From: Viridibacillus arvi
Lineage (GTDB): Bacteria > Bacillota > Bacilli > Bacillales_A > Planococcaceae
Assembly: GCF_001274945.1 (NCBI RefSeq)
Contig: NZ_LILB01000001.1
Span: 1,897,012-1,961,011, forward strand
Direction: 5' to 3'
Length of the DNA: 64,000 nucleotides
Of the stretch, positions 56,663-64,000 are shown one piece after another (the stretch's first letter is position 1; every line of letters begins with the position of its first letter). Under the pieces are notes generated by a model that worked only from the letters and a program-made list of their open reading frames with translations, was not told the origin of the DNA and did no database searches. Both the position numbers and the translations under genes were made by a program.

Positions 56663-57594
56663 AGTACGATGACCTCCTTCTCCTCAATAATATTGATAAA
56701 GACATCATCCATACTTCCTTTAATGACCTCAAAAGATTCTATTTGATTCTCTAATTTCTTTAGTATGTCATAAGCATCTATAGTAGTTGCTAAGCGCAAG
56801 GTATAAATTGAATTTTTAAATGTATATGAAATTTTTCTTTCTTTAAACCATTGCTTAGAGGAAAATGTGTTTTTAAAAACTAAATGTAAGCTATCAAAAG
56901 CATACTTATCCTTTAATTGATCGGGCGTACCCTCAGCTACTATATGCCCTTCTTTTATCACGACTACATTATCTGCAACTGCAGCTTCTTCCATATAGTG
57001 TGTTGTTAAGAAAATAGTCATATTAGTTTCTTCTTGTAATCTTTTAATCGCTTCCCAAACAAATAACCTTGTTTGTGGATCCAAGCCCGTTGTTGGTTCA
57101 TCTAAAAATAGAATAGTCGGTTTATGAATAATAGCTCGTGCAATATCTGATCTTCTTCTTTGCCCACCAGATAGTGCACCATATTTTTTATCTTTTATAT
57201 CATCTAGTTTTAAATATTCAGAAACAAACTGATAATTATCTTGAATTTGCTCCTTACTCAAATTGTAATATTGTCCTCGATTAAGTATATTTTCATAGAC
57301 CGTTAACCGTTCATCTAATACACTTTCTTGAAATACAACACCAATTTTTTCACGAATATTATTGTTTCCCTTTATATCACCATGTTTATAACCATCAATA
57401 TAAATATCTCCTGTATTTTTTTTAGCAAGTGTACAAAGAATATCTATTGTTGTAGATTTACCTGCTCCATTTGTACCAAGAAAAGCAAATAACTCTCCTT
57501 TTTTTACAGAAAAGGATATTCCTTTTACAGCTTCAAAAGCCCCATAACTTTTTCTTAAATTATCCACTTTAATAACAATTTGTTCTTTTGACAA
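56659..57594 (-). CDS. ABC transporter ATP-binding protein (DrrA/antibiotic-export type)
   Basis: 311 residues. Walker A GTNGAGKST, signature LSGGQRRR, Walker B ILFLDEPTTGLDP, H-loop TTHYMEEA, and a C-terminal domain of the DrrA kind. Start is taken as TTG 57594, with GAGG 8 nt upstream; an in-frame GTG at 57603 overlaps that SD. First gene of the exporter-PPTase operon. Confidence 0.9.
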   Translation of the reverse strand: MSKEQIVIKVDNLRKSYGAFEAVKGISFSVKKGELFAFLGTNGAGKSTTIDILCTLAKKNTGDIYIDGYKHGDIKGNNNIREKIGVVFQESVLDERLTVYENILNRGQYYNLSKEQIQDNYQFVSEYLKLDDIKDKKYGALSGGQRRRSDIARAIIHKPTILFLDEPTTGLDPQTRLFVWEAIKRLQEETNMTIFLTTHYMEEAAVADNVVVIKEGHIVAEGTPDQLKDKYAFDSLHLVFKNTFSSKQWFKERKISYTFKNSIYTLRLATTIDAYDILKKLENQIESFEVIKGSMDDVFINIIEEKEVIVL

Positions 57595-57624
57595 TACTTT
57601 CACCTCTATATATCAAAAATTAAA

Positions 57625-57813
57625 CTATATTGATAAACCACCATCTACTGTAATTATTTGTCCGGTTATATATTTCGAATTTTTTTCTGCTAAAAAATAT
57701 GTCAACTCACTTACATCATCTGGGTTCCCAAATTGTTGTAAAGGTATCATTTTCACTAATGTGCTTTCATCTAGTTTTCTCGTCATATCTGAACAAATTT
57801 CCCATTTCTTCAC
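57625..57813 (-). pseudogene. 3' fragment of a FabG-like SDR gene
   Basis: 62 residues that match only the C-terminal third of a 3-oxoacyl-ACP reductase: CSDMTRKLDES, IPLQQFGNPDDVSELTYFLA, and YITGQIITVDGG. The Rossmann and YxxxK parts are absent and upstream DNA is the regulator's promoter region. Interpreted as a truncated gene from a larger biosynthetic locus. Confidence 0.75.
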
Positions 57814-57861
57814 CTCCTACAGTTACTAATATTAATGTATAATAATACCTATATTTCAAAA

Positions 57862-57877
57862 TAGTCTTAAAAGACTA
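57862..57877. promoter_or_regulatory. 16-bp palindrome before the Rgg-like gene
   Basis: TAGTCTT-AA-AAGACTA, about 20 bp upstream of the start codon and downstream of TATAAT (57838-57843). Candidate operator for the regulator itself. Confidence 0.5.
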
Positions 57878-57897
57878 AAGCTAATGGAGGATATTTC

Positions 57898-58749
57898 ATG
57901 TACGAACAAATTGGTCAAACCATTCAAAAAATCCGAACTGAGAAAGGATATTCTCAAGAATATTTACTTGATGGAAAAATTACTCAGAGTGCATTTTCTA
58001 AATTTGAACTCAATAAAACAGATATTCGTTTTAAAACACTTGTCCATGTATTGTCGAAATTAGAAGTTTCATTTGAGGAACTTACATATATACATAATGA
58101 CTTTAATTTTTTTAAACGTGATAAAATCATTAATGATTTTTTTGACTTAGCTTATAATAACAAACAGGAAATTCAAGAAATACTACTTCGAGCAAATGAT
58201 TATCTAGAAAAATACGATGATGCATTGATTAATGATATTAAAGAATTATGCGAAGCTTTGTTAATACTTAATCTAACAAATGATTATACAAAAGCTAGTT
58301 TACCCGCTATAAAAGTATGGAAAAGACTATCAAAGAGAAATCAACTTTATATCACAGATCTCTATCTTTTAAATTCAATATTATTTTTATTCCCACTTGA
58401 AACAATGATAGAAATTAAGAAATTTGCATTAAAAAGTATAGAGCGATATAAAAATTTCCAGTGTATTCAACGTCTAAGAATTAATATGGGTATAAATATT
58501 TCCTTAATGTTTATAAAAAATGGATTACACAATGATGCAATCTGTGAAATAGAAAAAATGATTAATTTAAGTAAGGAACAAAAAGCTTATATTCATTTAG
58601 CTATTTGCTATATACGAAAAGGTATTTGTCTAAACAATTTGGGTAAACCTGATGAAATGTGGATATTGAAGGGACAGAAAATTTTACTAATATTAGAAGA
58701 AAATCAGTTATTACAAATGATTGAAGATGAAATAAAACTATATAAATAG
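57898..58749 (+). CDS. Rgg/GadR/MutR-like transcriptional regulator (XRE HTH)
   Basis: 283 residues. HTH_XRE at about 5-60 (IRTEKGYSQEYLLDGKITQS), then a helical repeat domain (about 70-283) like the Rgg C-terminal peptide-binding domain. In streptococci such proteins respond to short hydrophobic peptides; no such peptide gene is visible here. It is divergent from the exporter/PPTase operon, which is its likely target. GGAGG precedes ATG. AT-rich like its neighbours. Confidence 0.82.
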   Translation: MYEQIGQTIQKIRTEKGYSQEYLLDGKITQSAFSKFELNKTDIRFKTLVHVLSKLEVSFEELTYIHNDFNFFKRDKIINDFFDLAYNNKQEIQEILLRANDYLEKYDDALINDIKELCEALLILNLTNDYTKASLPAIKVWKRLSKRNQLYITDLYLLNSILFLFPLETMIEIKKFALKSIERYKNFQCIQRLRINMGINISLMFIKNGLHNDAICEIEKMINLSKEQKAYIHLAICYIRKGICLNNLGKPDEMWILKGQKILLILEENQLLQMIEDEIKLYK

Positions 58750-58806
58750 AAAAAATGTTTATTTATTCAAACTATAATTAGCTTACTATTAGTTTTTGAT
58801 ATAGAA

Positions 58807-58841
58807 AAAAACGTCATGATAAGTTACTTCATGACGTTTTT
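58807..58841. terminator. Bidirectional terminator
   Basis: Perfect stem AAAAACGTCATGA / TCATGACGTTTTT between the converging Rgg-like and dipeptidase genes. Confidence 0.88.
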
Positions 58842-58847
58842 GTTAGC

Positions 58848-59786
58848 TTACTTTTTTATTTTTTTCACATAAGATAAGAAGTTATTACTCGCGATACCTT
58901 TCACTTCATCCTTAGTAAAATGTTCTTGCAATTTCTCTAACAAATTTTGAGTTTGAGATGCATTCTGTAAATTCTCAACAAACTGGTGAATGCCGTCAAA
59001 ATCTGATCCTAACCCTAAATTCTCTATACCAACTACATTTGCTAAATGCACAAAATGTTGAATCAATGCCTGCATCGTAGCGGATTCAGTAGGATTGACA
59101 ATGAACTCTGGATAATACACTAGATGTATATGACCACCATGTTCTACAAGAGCCTTTGCCTGCTCATCCGTTAAATTACGAGGATGGTCACATAATGCAC
59201 GTGCATTCGAGTGACTAGCAATAATATGTTTAGCTATCGGTAGCACATCCCAAAATCCTTGCATATTTAAATGTGATACGTCTATAAGTATGTCACGTTC
59301 ATTTAATAATGCCACAACCTCTTTTGCGATATCTTTCAAACCTAAATTAGGGTCATTTTGTGCACCATAAGCAACAGCATTCTCATTATTCCAAGTGAGG
59401 CCAACTAGTTTCACTCCTGCGTCTAATATAGCCTGTAATTTGAATAGATCGGCTCCGATGGCATCACAACCTTCTAATGTTAAAACCGCTCCAATTTCAC
59501 CTTCTTGTAGCGTTTCTAGTTGATGCCAATCTGTAATATGTACCATCTCCGGATTTGGAGCAAGCACTTGTGTTTGGAATAATTCAATTTGACGGAGTGC
59601 CTCTAAGTATTTTCTTCCTTGAGGTATATCTTCATCTACGAAAATCGCAAAAAATTGCACCTTCACTTTTCCTTGCTTTAAGCGTTCTAAATTTGCTTGT
59701 AATTGTGGTGCATTTCTAAAATTAAGTGGTTCTTCGGCTATGGACAATTTCCATAATACATCACAATGCAAATCGATAATATTCAT
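58848..59786 (-). CDS. Membrane dipeptidase (peptidase M19) family
   Basis: 312 residues. Zinc ligands visible: DLHCD at the N-terminus, LTLEGCD (Glu), SHSNAR (His) and GLGSDFDGI (Asp). Hydrolyses dipeptides, possibly those with D-residues. The start MNIIDLHCD at 59786 has GGGGG 8 nt upstream. Confidence 0.92.
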   Translation of the reverse strand: MNIIDLHCDVLWKLSIAEEPLNFRNAPQLQANLERLKQGKVKVQFFAIFVDEDIPQGRKYLEALRQIELFQTQVLAPNPEMVHITDWHQLETLQEGEIGAVLTLEGCDAIGADLFKLQAILDAGVKLVGLTWNNENAVAYGAQNDPNLGLKDIAKEVVALLNERDILIDVSHLNMQGFWDVLPIAKHIIASHSNARALCDHPRNLTDEQAKALVEHGGHIHLVYYPEFIVNPTESATMQALIQHFVHLANVVGIENLGLGSDFDGIHQFVENLQNASQTQNLLEKLQEHFTKDEVKGIASNNFLSYVKKIKK

Positions 59787-59831
59787 ATTTTGTACCCCCA
59801 TTAGCTATCTTACTGCACATATTATACATGG

Positions 59832-61034
59832 TTACGATGTTTCAGCATAATATCGCTTGTTTGGTTTTTGAAATACTTGTGTGCACAATATGACCGATAG
59901 TAGCACTGCTATTGCCGAAAATCCTACAGCCACCATTTGTAAAGAAAACCATTCAGCTAGAGCACCGATAATAAAAGTAAATGAAATTTGTATTATACTT
60001 AAGAACATTGCTGTAACACTACCAAACCGCCCCATAATTTCTGTTGGCACATTTTTTTGATAGAAAGTATCATATCCTGAGTTGGAGAATGACATAAAGA
60101 ACCCTAAAAAGATAAATGCTGCAGTTGCTGTCCAAAACCCTACAGAGCTGTAAAATAATAAATAGCCAATTGTGGTCATCAACATACCTACGGCAAAGTA
60201 TATTTGTAATGATATTTTTTTCACCAACATTGCTGATATTGATGCCCCAATAATTGAGCCTATACCCGTAATGCTAACGATTACTCCATACATTTGATTA
60301 GATAATCCTAAGTTTTGCTTAATAAATGTCACCTCTTGTGAATCTAGAGAAAAAGCAATCATTAAAGCAACTTGGAATAATAAATATACTTTTATAAAAT
60401 AATGATCTTGTTTTATATATGACTTAACAACTTGCCAATCTGCTAACATCATTTTTAATGTAATTGGTTCACGCTTTAAAATTGTTTCATCTTCGATATT
60501 TGGCAACAAGTAAATACAAAACGCACAACAAAAGAATGTAACTGCGTTAATCACGACACATATCGTTGTACCAACTGTTGCAATTAGTATACCCGCAAGC
60601 GCAGGGCCGATTAAAAACGAACCTGAATTCATCATACTCATGATTGAATTAAAACGTCGTCGATCGGTTTCCTTTACAAATTTCGTAATATAAAAAGTAG
60701 AGCTGGGCCCAAAAAAGGAGCCGGCCATATTTGCAACAAATATGATGGTATAAATTATCCAAATCGACCCCATAAAAGGCACAAGTAGCACAAGTAAACC
60801 TCTTATCACATCAGAAATTATCATTAATCTTCTCTTATTATGCCTATCAATTATGGAGCCGGCAAAGAAATTCGTTAGTAACTTTGCAACAGGACCTACA
60901 ATATAAATACCTGCAACTGCTGCTGCTGATTTGGTCATATCAAGAACCAATACATTCAACGCGATTATGTAAATCCAATTTCCAAAAAACGAAACGCCAA
61001 TTCCACTAAGTAATAAAGAATACCTTTTCCACAT
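59832..61034 (-). CDS. MFS transporter (macrolide-efflux-like)
   Basis: 400 residues, 12 helices. Motif A form AGSIIDRHNKRRLMIISD (about 54-71) and the overall pattern resemble the MefA/transmembrane secretion effector subgroup. ATG at 61034 with GAGGTG upstream is preferred over an in-frame GTG four codons before. Same strand as the dipeptidase gene (45 bp apart). Substrate unknown. Confidence 0.85.
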   Translation of the reverse strand: MWKRYSLLLSGIGVSFFGNWIYIIALNVLVLDMTKSAAAVAGIYIVGPVAKLLTNFFAGSIIDRHNKRRLMIISDVIRGLLVLLVPFMGSIWIIYTIIFVANMAGSFFGPSSTFYITKFVKETDRRRFNSIMSMMNSGSFLIGPALAGILIATVGTTICVVINAVTFFCCAFCIYLLPNIEDETILKREPITLKMMLADWQVVKSYIKQDHYFIKVYLLFQVALMIAFSLDSQEVTFIKQNLGLSNQMYGVIVSITGIGSIIGASISAMLVKKISLQIYFAVGMLMTTIGYLLFYSSVGFWTATAAFIFLGFFMSFSNSGYDTFYQKNVPTEIMGRFGSVTAMFLSIIQISFTFIIGALAEWFSLQMVAVGFSAIAVLLSVILCTQVFQKPNKRYYAETS

Positions 61035-61217
61035 CCCTATTTTCACCTCTTATTTGTCAATCGGTTGATGAAACTATAATTTAACCTCCACTACATACAA
61101 TTAAATCTATATATTTCCATTTTACAATTATAGAAACTTAATATGAATATAAATTTCTGAAAATTCCATAAAATAATTTTCTAATTTCACATGGTTGTCA
61201 CTAATATTGAGCACAAC

Positions 61218-61251
61218 AAAAATGGAACTGTATCTCCACAGTCCCATTTTT
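61218..61251 (-). terminator. Terminator of yteA
   Basis: Stem AAAAATGGAACTGT / ACAGTCCCATTTTT (one mismatch). Confidence 0.82.
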
Positions 61252-61254
61252 ACG

Positions 61255-61746
61255 TTATTCTATTTGATCGCTAGGTGAATCTGAGGAACCGTATGCTTCT
61301 ACCTCTAGAAAACTGTCCTCATTATCAACAATCGATCTTTCATCCTGGATAGGTCGCTCTGTTGAAGCATTTAATAGTTCCTCCTCAACAGGTCTGTCAG
61401 TAGGTACCTTATTTTCTGGTACATGTTCAACACATGTAAGTGCTGTTGGAATAGCCTCTAATCGTCCAAATGGAATGTCTTCTCCACATTCACTACATTT
61501 TCCATAAGAACCATCATCAATAGCTCGCAACGCAGCCTCAAGTTTTTCAATTTGTTGTTCATTATGTTCACCTATCGCCATTTCTGTTACTTGATCTGTT
61601 AAATCAGTTGCTTGATCTGCAGGATGGTTGTCATAATTGGATAACTCTGTTGAATCTGGGGGCTCGTGTGTATATTTTCTTCCCTGCAACACAAATAATT
61701 CTTGTATCATTTGATTTTTTAAATTTTGATATTTTGTGTTCGTCAT
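61255..61746 (-). CDS. yteA: TraR/DksA-type zinc-finger protein (YteA-like)
   Basis: 163 residues. N-terminal helical part (about 1-75), then a zinc finger Cys84-x2-Cys87...Cys105-x2-His108 in which the last Cys of the family is His. An acidic tail follows. Matches YteA of B. subtilis, a spore-associated protein. It may modulate RNA polymerase, as DksA does, but this is not shown. Confidence 0.85.
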   Translation of the reverse strand: MTNTKYQNLKNQMIQELFVLQGRKYTHEPPDSTELSNYDNHPADQATDLTDQVTEMAIGEHNEQQIEKLEAALRAIDDGSYGKCSECGEDIPFGRLEAIPTALTCVEHVPENKVPTDRPVEEELLNASTERPIQDERSIVDNEDSFLEVEAYGSSDSPSDQIE

Positions 61747-61812
61747 TTTATTCCTCCATTAATATAACCTATTTATTATTATTTCCTATATTTTTTAAAT
61801 CAAACATAAAAA

Positions 61813-61837
61813 AGAGTACTGCTTTTTGCAGTACTCT
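61813..61837 (-). terminator. Terminator of the MerR/TipAS gene
   Basis: Stem AGAGTACTGC / GCAGTACTCT overlapping the last codon, then a T-run on the minus strand. Confidence 0.87.
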
Positions 61838-62600
61838 AATTATTCATTCCAGTATAGATTAATATAGCATCTCTTAAAAGTTGTGCTGTACCAGTTTGCT
61901 CTTTATCATAATAGTTCGTGAAACGTTCATCTGCTATATACATTTCTGCAAGTCCAGCATGTGCTTCTTTACTATACTTTGGCCAATAATACATTAACCA
62001 TCGCTTATGTGCTTCGGCAGCACGCTGAGCAACATCACTTTCAGCTTGACCAGTTTCCATTGCTCGCTTTAATAAACTCATCACTTCTTGCTCCAATGCT
62101 TGCACTTCTTCATATTGCTGCTCAGTCATTTGTTGGACTTTATTATTTGATGCATCAACTGTAGAATCTCCGTAATTTTGTCGTACCTCTTCGCCATATT
62201 GTTTTTCATTTTCTAAAATCATTTTTTCCTTTAAACCTTCAAACTTTTCTTCGTTTGACATTTGAACTCCTCCATTCATAGCTTTGATTGTTTTAGTTAC
62301 AGTTGTTATCATGACATCTAATTGTTGGCGTTTCTCCATTAATGCCTTATAATGCTCCATTAGGGCATTCTTATAGTCAAAATTATCGACTGTTATGATC
62401 TCTTTAATGACTTCTAACTTAAAGCCTAATTCACGATAAAATAGTATCTGCTGTAACAAATCAATCTCTTCTTGCTCATAAATACGATATCCTGAGGAAT
62501 TTACTCGTGCAGGCTTTAACAATCCAATATCGTCATAATAACGCAATGTTCTTGAACTAACTCCTGACAGCTGAGCAAGTTTTTGAATCGTCATTTCCAT
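61836..62600 (-). CDS. mta: MerR-family activator with TipAS domain (Mta-like)
   Basis: 254 residues. MerR HTH (about 4-72, LSGVSSRTLRYYDDIGLLKP), a dimerisation helix (about 75-118), and a TipAS antibiotic-recognition domain (about 120-250) with the WxxYWPKYSKEAHAGLAEMY segment. B. subtilis Mta activates multidrug transporters such as bmr and blt. GGAGGTG precedes ATG by 7-9 nt. The promoter with a 19-bp spacer supports autoregulation. Confidence 0.88.
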   Translation of the reverse strand: MEMTIQKLAQLSGVSSRTLRYYDDIGLLKPARVNSSGYRIYEQEEIDLLQQILFYRELGFKLEVIKEIITVDNFDYKNALMEHYKALMEKRQQLDVMITTVTKTIKAMNGGVQMSNEEKFEGLKEKMILENEKQYGEEVRQNYGDSTVDASNNKVQQMTEQQYEEVQALEQEVMSLLKRAMETGQAESDVAQRAAEAHKRWLMYYWPKYSKEAHAGLAEMYIADERFTNYYDKEQTGTAQLLRDAILIYTGMNN

Positions 62601-62622
62601 CTCTTTTCACCTCCATGTTTCT

Positions 62623-62653
62623 ACTATATAGTTTGACGTAACGTTAAGGTCAA
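62623..62653 (-). promoter_or_regulatory. MerR-type promoter (19-bp spacer) of the Mta-like gene
   Basis: Minus strand TTGACC (62653-62648), 19-bp spacer containing TTAACGTTACGTCAA, then TATAGT (62628-62623). The over-long spacer with a dyad is the classic target of MerR-family activators. Confidence 0.75.
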
Positions 62654-62860
62654 CAGTATATTAAATAAAAAATCTAAGTATCGGCAAACAGCTCTTACTT
62701 AGTATGTTACTTCATATATTTATGATGATTTTATCTTGCCTAATGATAAAGAACTCTCAAATTTAACGATTTCATTTAATGTTACTGTCTTTTTCATAAT
62801 CTGCAAAAATTGCTTTAACTCATTAAAAAAACGCCTTTTCAATTTACTTTCCAAACGCAA

Positions 62861-62898
62861 AAAAACCATTAGAATCAAATATGATTCTAATGGTTTTT
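62861..62898 (-). terminator. Terminator of the tRNA operon
   Basis: Perfect 17-bp stem from AAAAACCATTAGAATCA to its complement, just downstream of tRNA-Glu. 62654-62860 holds no convincing gene. Confidence 0.88.
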
Positions 62899-62903
62899 TA
62901 ATA

Positions 62904-62975
62904 TGACCCCTACGGGATTCGAACCCGTGTTACCGCCGTGAAAGGGCGGTGTCTTAACCGCTTGACCAAGGGGCC
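62904..62975 (-). tRNA. tRNA-Glu (TTC)
   Basis: Cloverleaf with anticodon loop CTTTCAC and T-arm GGGTTCGAATCCC; no encoded CCA. Last gene of the cluster. Confidence 0.95.
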
Positions 62976-62979
62976 TATA

Positions 62980-63070
62980 TGGCGGAGAAGGAGGGATTTG
63001 AACCCTCGCGCCGCTTACGCGACCTACACCCTTAGCAGGGGCGCCTCTTCAGCCACTTGAGTACTTCCCC
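62980..63070 (-). tRNA. tRNA-Ser (GCT)
   Basis: Class II tRNA with a long variable arm; anticodon loop CTGCTAA; CCA encoded. Confidence 0.95.
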
Positions 63071-63075
63071 ATATA

Positions 63076-63150
63076 TGGCTCCGAAGGTAGGACTCGAACC
63101 TACGACCGTCCGGTTAACAGCCGGATGCTCTACCACTGAGCTACTTCGGA
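63076..63150 (-). tRNA. tRNA-Asn (GTT)
   Basis: Anticodon loop CTGTTAA; T-arm AGGTTCGAGTCCT; CCA encoded. Confidence 0.95.
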
Positions 63151-63160
63151 AAAATTTTAA

Positions 63161-63237
<77 letters not shown>

Positions 63238-63244
63238 ATAAAAT

Positions 63245-63318
63245 TGGAGCGGGTGAAGAGAATCGAACTCTCGACAACAGCTTGGAAGGCTGTGGTTTTA
63301 CCACTAAACTACACCCGC
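63245..63318 (-). tRNA. tRNA-Gly (TCC)
   Basis: Anticodon loop CTTCCAA; acceptor GCGGGTG; CCA encoded. Confidence 0.95.
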
Positions 63319-63322
63319 ATCA

Positions 63323-63398
63323 TGGTGGGTCAGGACGGAATCGAACCGCCGACACTTAGAGCTTCAATCTAATGCTCTACCAACTGAGCTACTGACCC
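63323..63398 (-). tRNA. tRNA-Phe (GAA)
   Basis: Anticodon loop TTGAAGC between TTAGA/TCTAA; CCA encoded. Confidence 0.95.
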
Positions 63399-63427
63399 AT
63401 GATGATTAATACAATATTTTTAAAAAA

Positions 63428-63504
63428 TGGCGGTCCGGACGGGACTCGAACCCGCGACCTCCTGCGTGACAGGCAGGCATTCTAACCAACTGAACTACCG
63501 GACC
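63428..63504 (-). tRNA. tRNA-Asp (GTC)
   Basis: Anticodon loop CTGTCAC; acceptor GGTCCGG; CCA encoded. Confidence 0.95.
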
Positions 63505-63507
63505 ATT

Positions 63508-63584
<77 letters not shown>

Positions 63585-63616
63585 ATAATGATATTATGAA
63601 ATTAACTTTTAAAAAA

Positions 63617-63709
63617 TGGAGGAGGAAGAGGGATTCGAACCCCCGCGCGGTATGACCCGCCTGTCGGTTTTCAAGACCGATCCCTTCAGCCAGACTTGGG
63701 TATTCCTCC
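63617..63709 (-). tRNA. tRNA-Ser (TGA)
   Basis: Long variable arm; anticodon loop CTTGAAA; CCA encoded. Confidence 0.95.
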
Positions 63710-63731
63710 AAAAAATATAACGTTGTGTAGA

Positions 63732-63808
63732 TGGTGGACCTTGCAGGACTCGAACCTGCGACCGGACGGTTATGAGCCGTCTGCTCTAACCAACTGAGCT
63801 AAAGGTCC
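63732..63808 (-). tRNA. tRNA-Ile2 (CAT, lysidine-modified) by position and body
   Basis: Anticodon CAT, but the body (GGACCTTTAGCTCAG) and place between Met and Ser(TGA), as in B. subtilis trnB, indicate the AUA-reading tRNA-Ile rather than Met. CCA encoded. Confidence 0.82.
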
Positions 63809-63824
63809 TTTAGTTTGGTTAGTA

Positions 63825-63898
63825 TGGCGGCAGAGGGGATCGAACCCCCGACCTCACGGGTATGAACCGTACGCTCTAGCCAGCTGAGCTACGCCGCC
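63825..63898 (-). tRNA. tRNA-Met (CAT), elongator
   Basis: Body GGCGGCGTAGCTCAGCTGG with anticodon loop TTCATAC. After discriminator A the genome reads TAC, so CCA is not encoded, unlike its neighbours. Confidence 0.92.
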
Positions 63899-63925
63899 AT
63901 GATGGTATTAAATTTAGTAATAAAT

Positions 63926-64000
63926 TGGTGGAGCCTAGCGGGATCGAACCGCTGACCTCCTGCGTGCAAGGCAGGCGCTCTCCCAGCTGAGCTAAGGCCC
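63926..64000 (-). tRNA. tRNA-Ala (TGC), lacking its first base at the window end
   Basis: Anticodon loop CTTGCAC; CCA encoded. The acceptor needs one more G at 64001. Confidence 0.92.

Noticed and set aside
57780..57897. A search for a short hydrophobic peptide gene partnering the Rgg-like regulator
   Set aside because: Only 10-12 codon ORFs without hydrophobic character were found on either strand.
62720..62869. A minus-strand 49-residue ORF (starts MVFLRLESKLKRRFF)
   Set aside because: Its start lies inside the tRNA terminator stem and there is no SD; kept only as a note.

Overview
The window looks like a chromosomal segment of a low-GC, Gram-positive Bacillales member, most likely near Lysinibacillus/Solibacillus (Planococcaceae) rather than Bacillus sensu stricto. 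The basis is strong GGAGG ribosome-binding sites with frequent TTG/GTG starts, and a gene set shared with the B. subtilis leuS-metK-pckA-men region (ytqA/ytqB, ypbQ, ytoA, ytmA, ytkD, yteA). Gram-positive regulators (T-box, S-box, sigma-54 activator with CBS/PAS domains, Mta-type MerR) and a tRNA block ordered like B. subtilis trnB point the same way. The genus is inference from gene content; no 16S gene is present.

Layout. 1-6470 (minus): an acyl-CoA catabolic operon (two acyl-CoA synthetases, hydroxyacyl-CoA dehydrogenase, crotonase, AMACR-type racemase, acyl-CoA dehydrogenase) with a clear -24/-12 promoter. A sigma-54 activator is encoded divergently at 6836. 9122-13467: SLH/CAP surface protein, BI-1 family protein, and a DMT exporter plus ArsR-type regulator that share an operator-like sequence. 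13634-22727: leuS with T-box, scoAB, yttB-like MFS, mnmL-mnmM (ytqAB) and bpsAB. 22773-28856: luciferase-like oxidoreductase, two tandem AGCS symporters, a YtpA-like hydrolase lacking the nucleophile serine, and a gamma-carbonic anhydrase. 29021-32388: metK with SAM-I riboswitch, and pckA behind a nested palindrome. 32389-45522: mostly small or unknown genes, ytmA-ytkD, metE with a cobalamin riboswitch, a second near-identical cobalamin riboswitch in front of a 51-codon ORF, pdxK, dps, yidD, znuA, and several gene remnants.

45500-54745: an ABC-2 exporter with a LytTR regulator carrying a degenerate ABC-ATPase-like N-terminus, then menF-menD-menH-menB-menE for menaquinone synthesis, with a possible attenuator before menE. 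55079-58749: a very AT-rich accessory island (Sfp-type PPTase, ABC exporter, 3' fragment of a FabG-like reductase, Rgg-like regulator) that looks like the edge or remnant of a natural-product locus. 58848-62600: dipeptidase, MFS exporter, yteA and a MerR/TipAS regulator with a 19-bp-spacer promoter. 62904-64000: twelve tRNA genes, all minus strand, the last cut by the window end.

The points most worth follow-up are the duplicated cobalamin riboswitch with its SD-sequestering hairpin and small ORF, the sigma-54 acyl-CoA regulon, the LytTR/pseudo-ABC fusion, and the PPTase-exporter-Rgg island. All calls rest on reading the sequence and recalled family knowledge; no database search was run.
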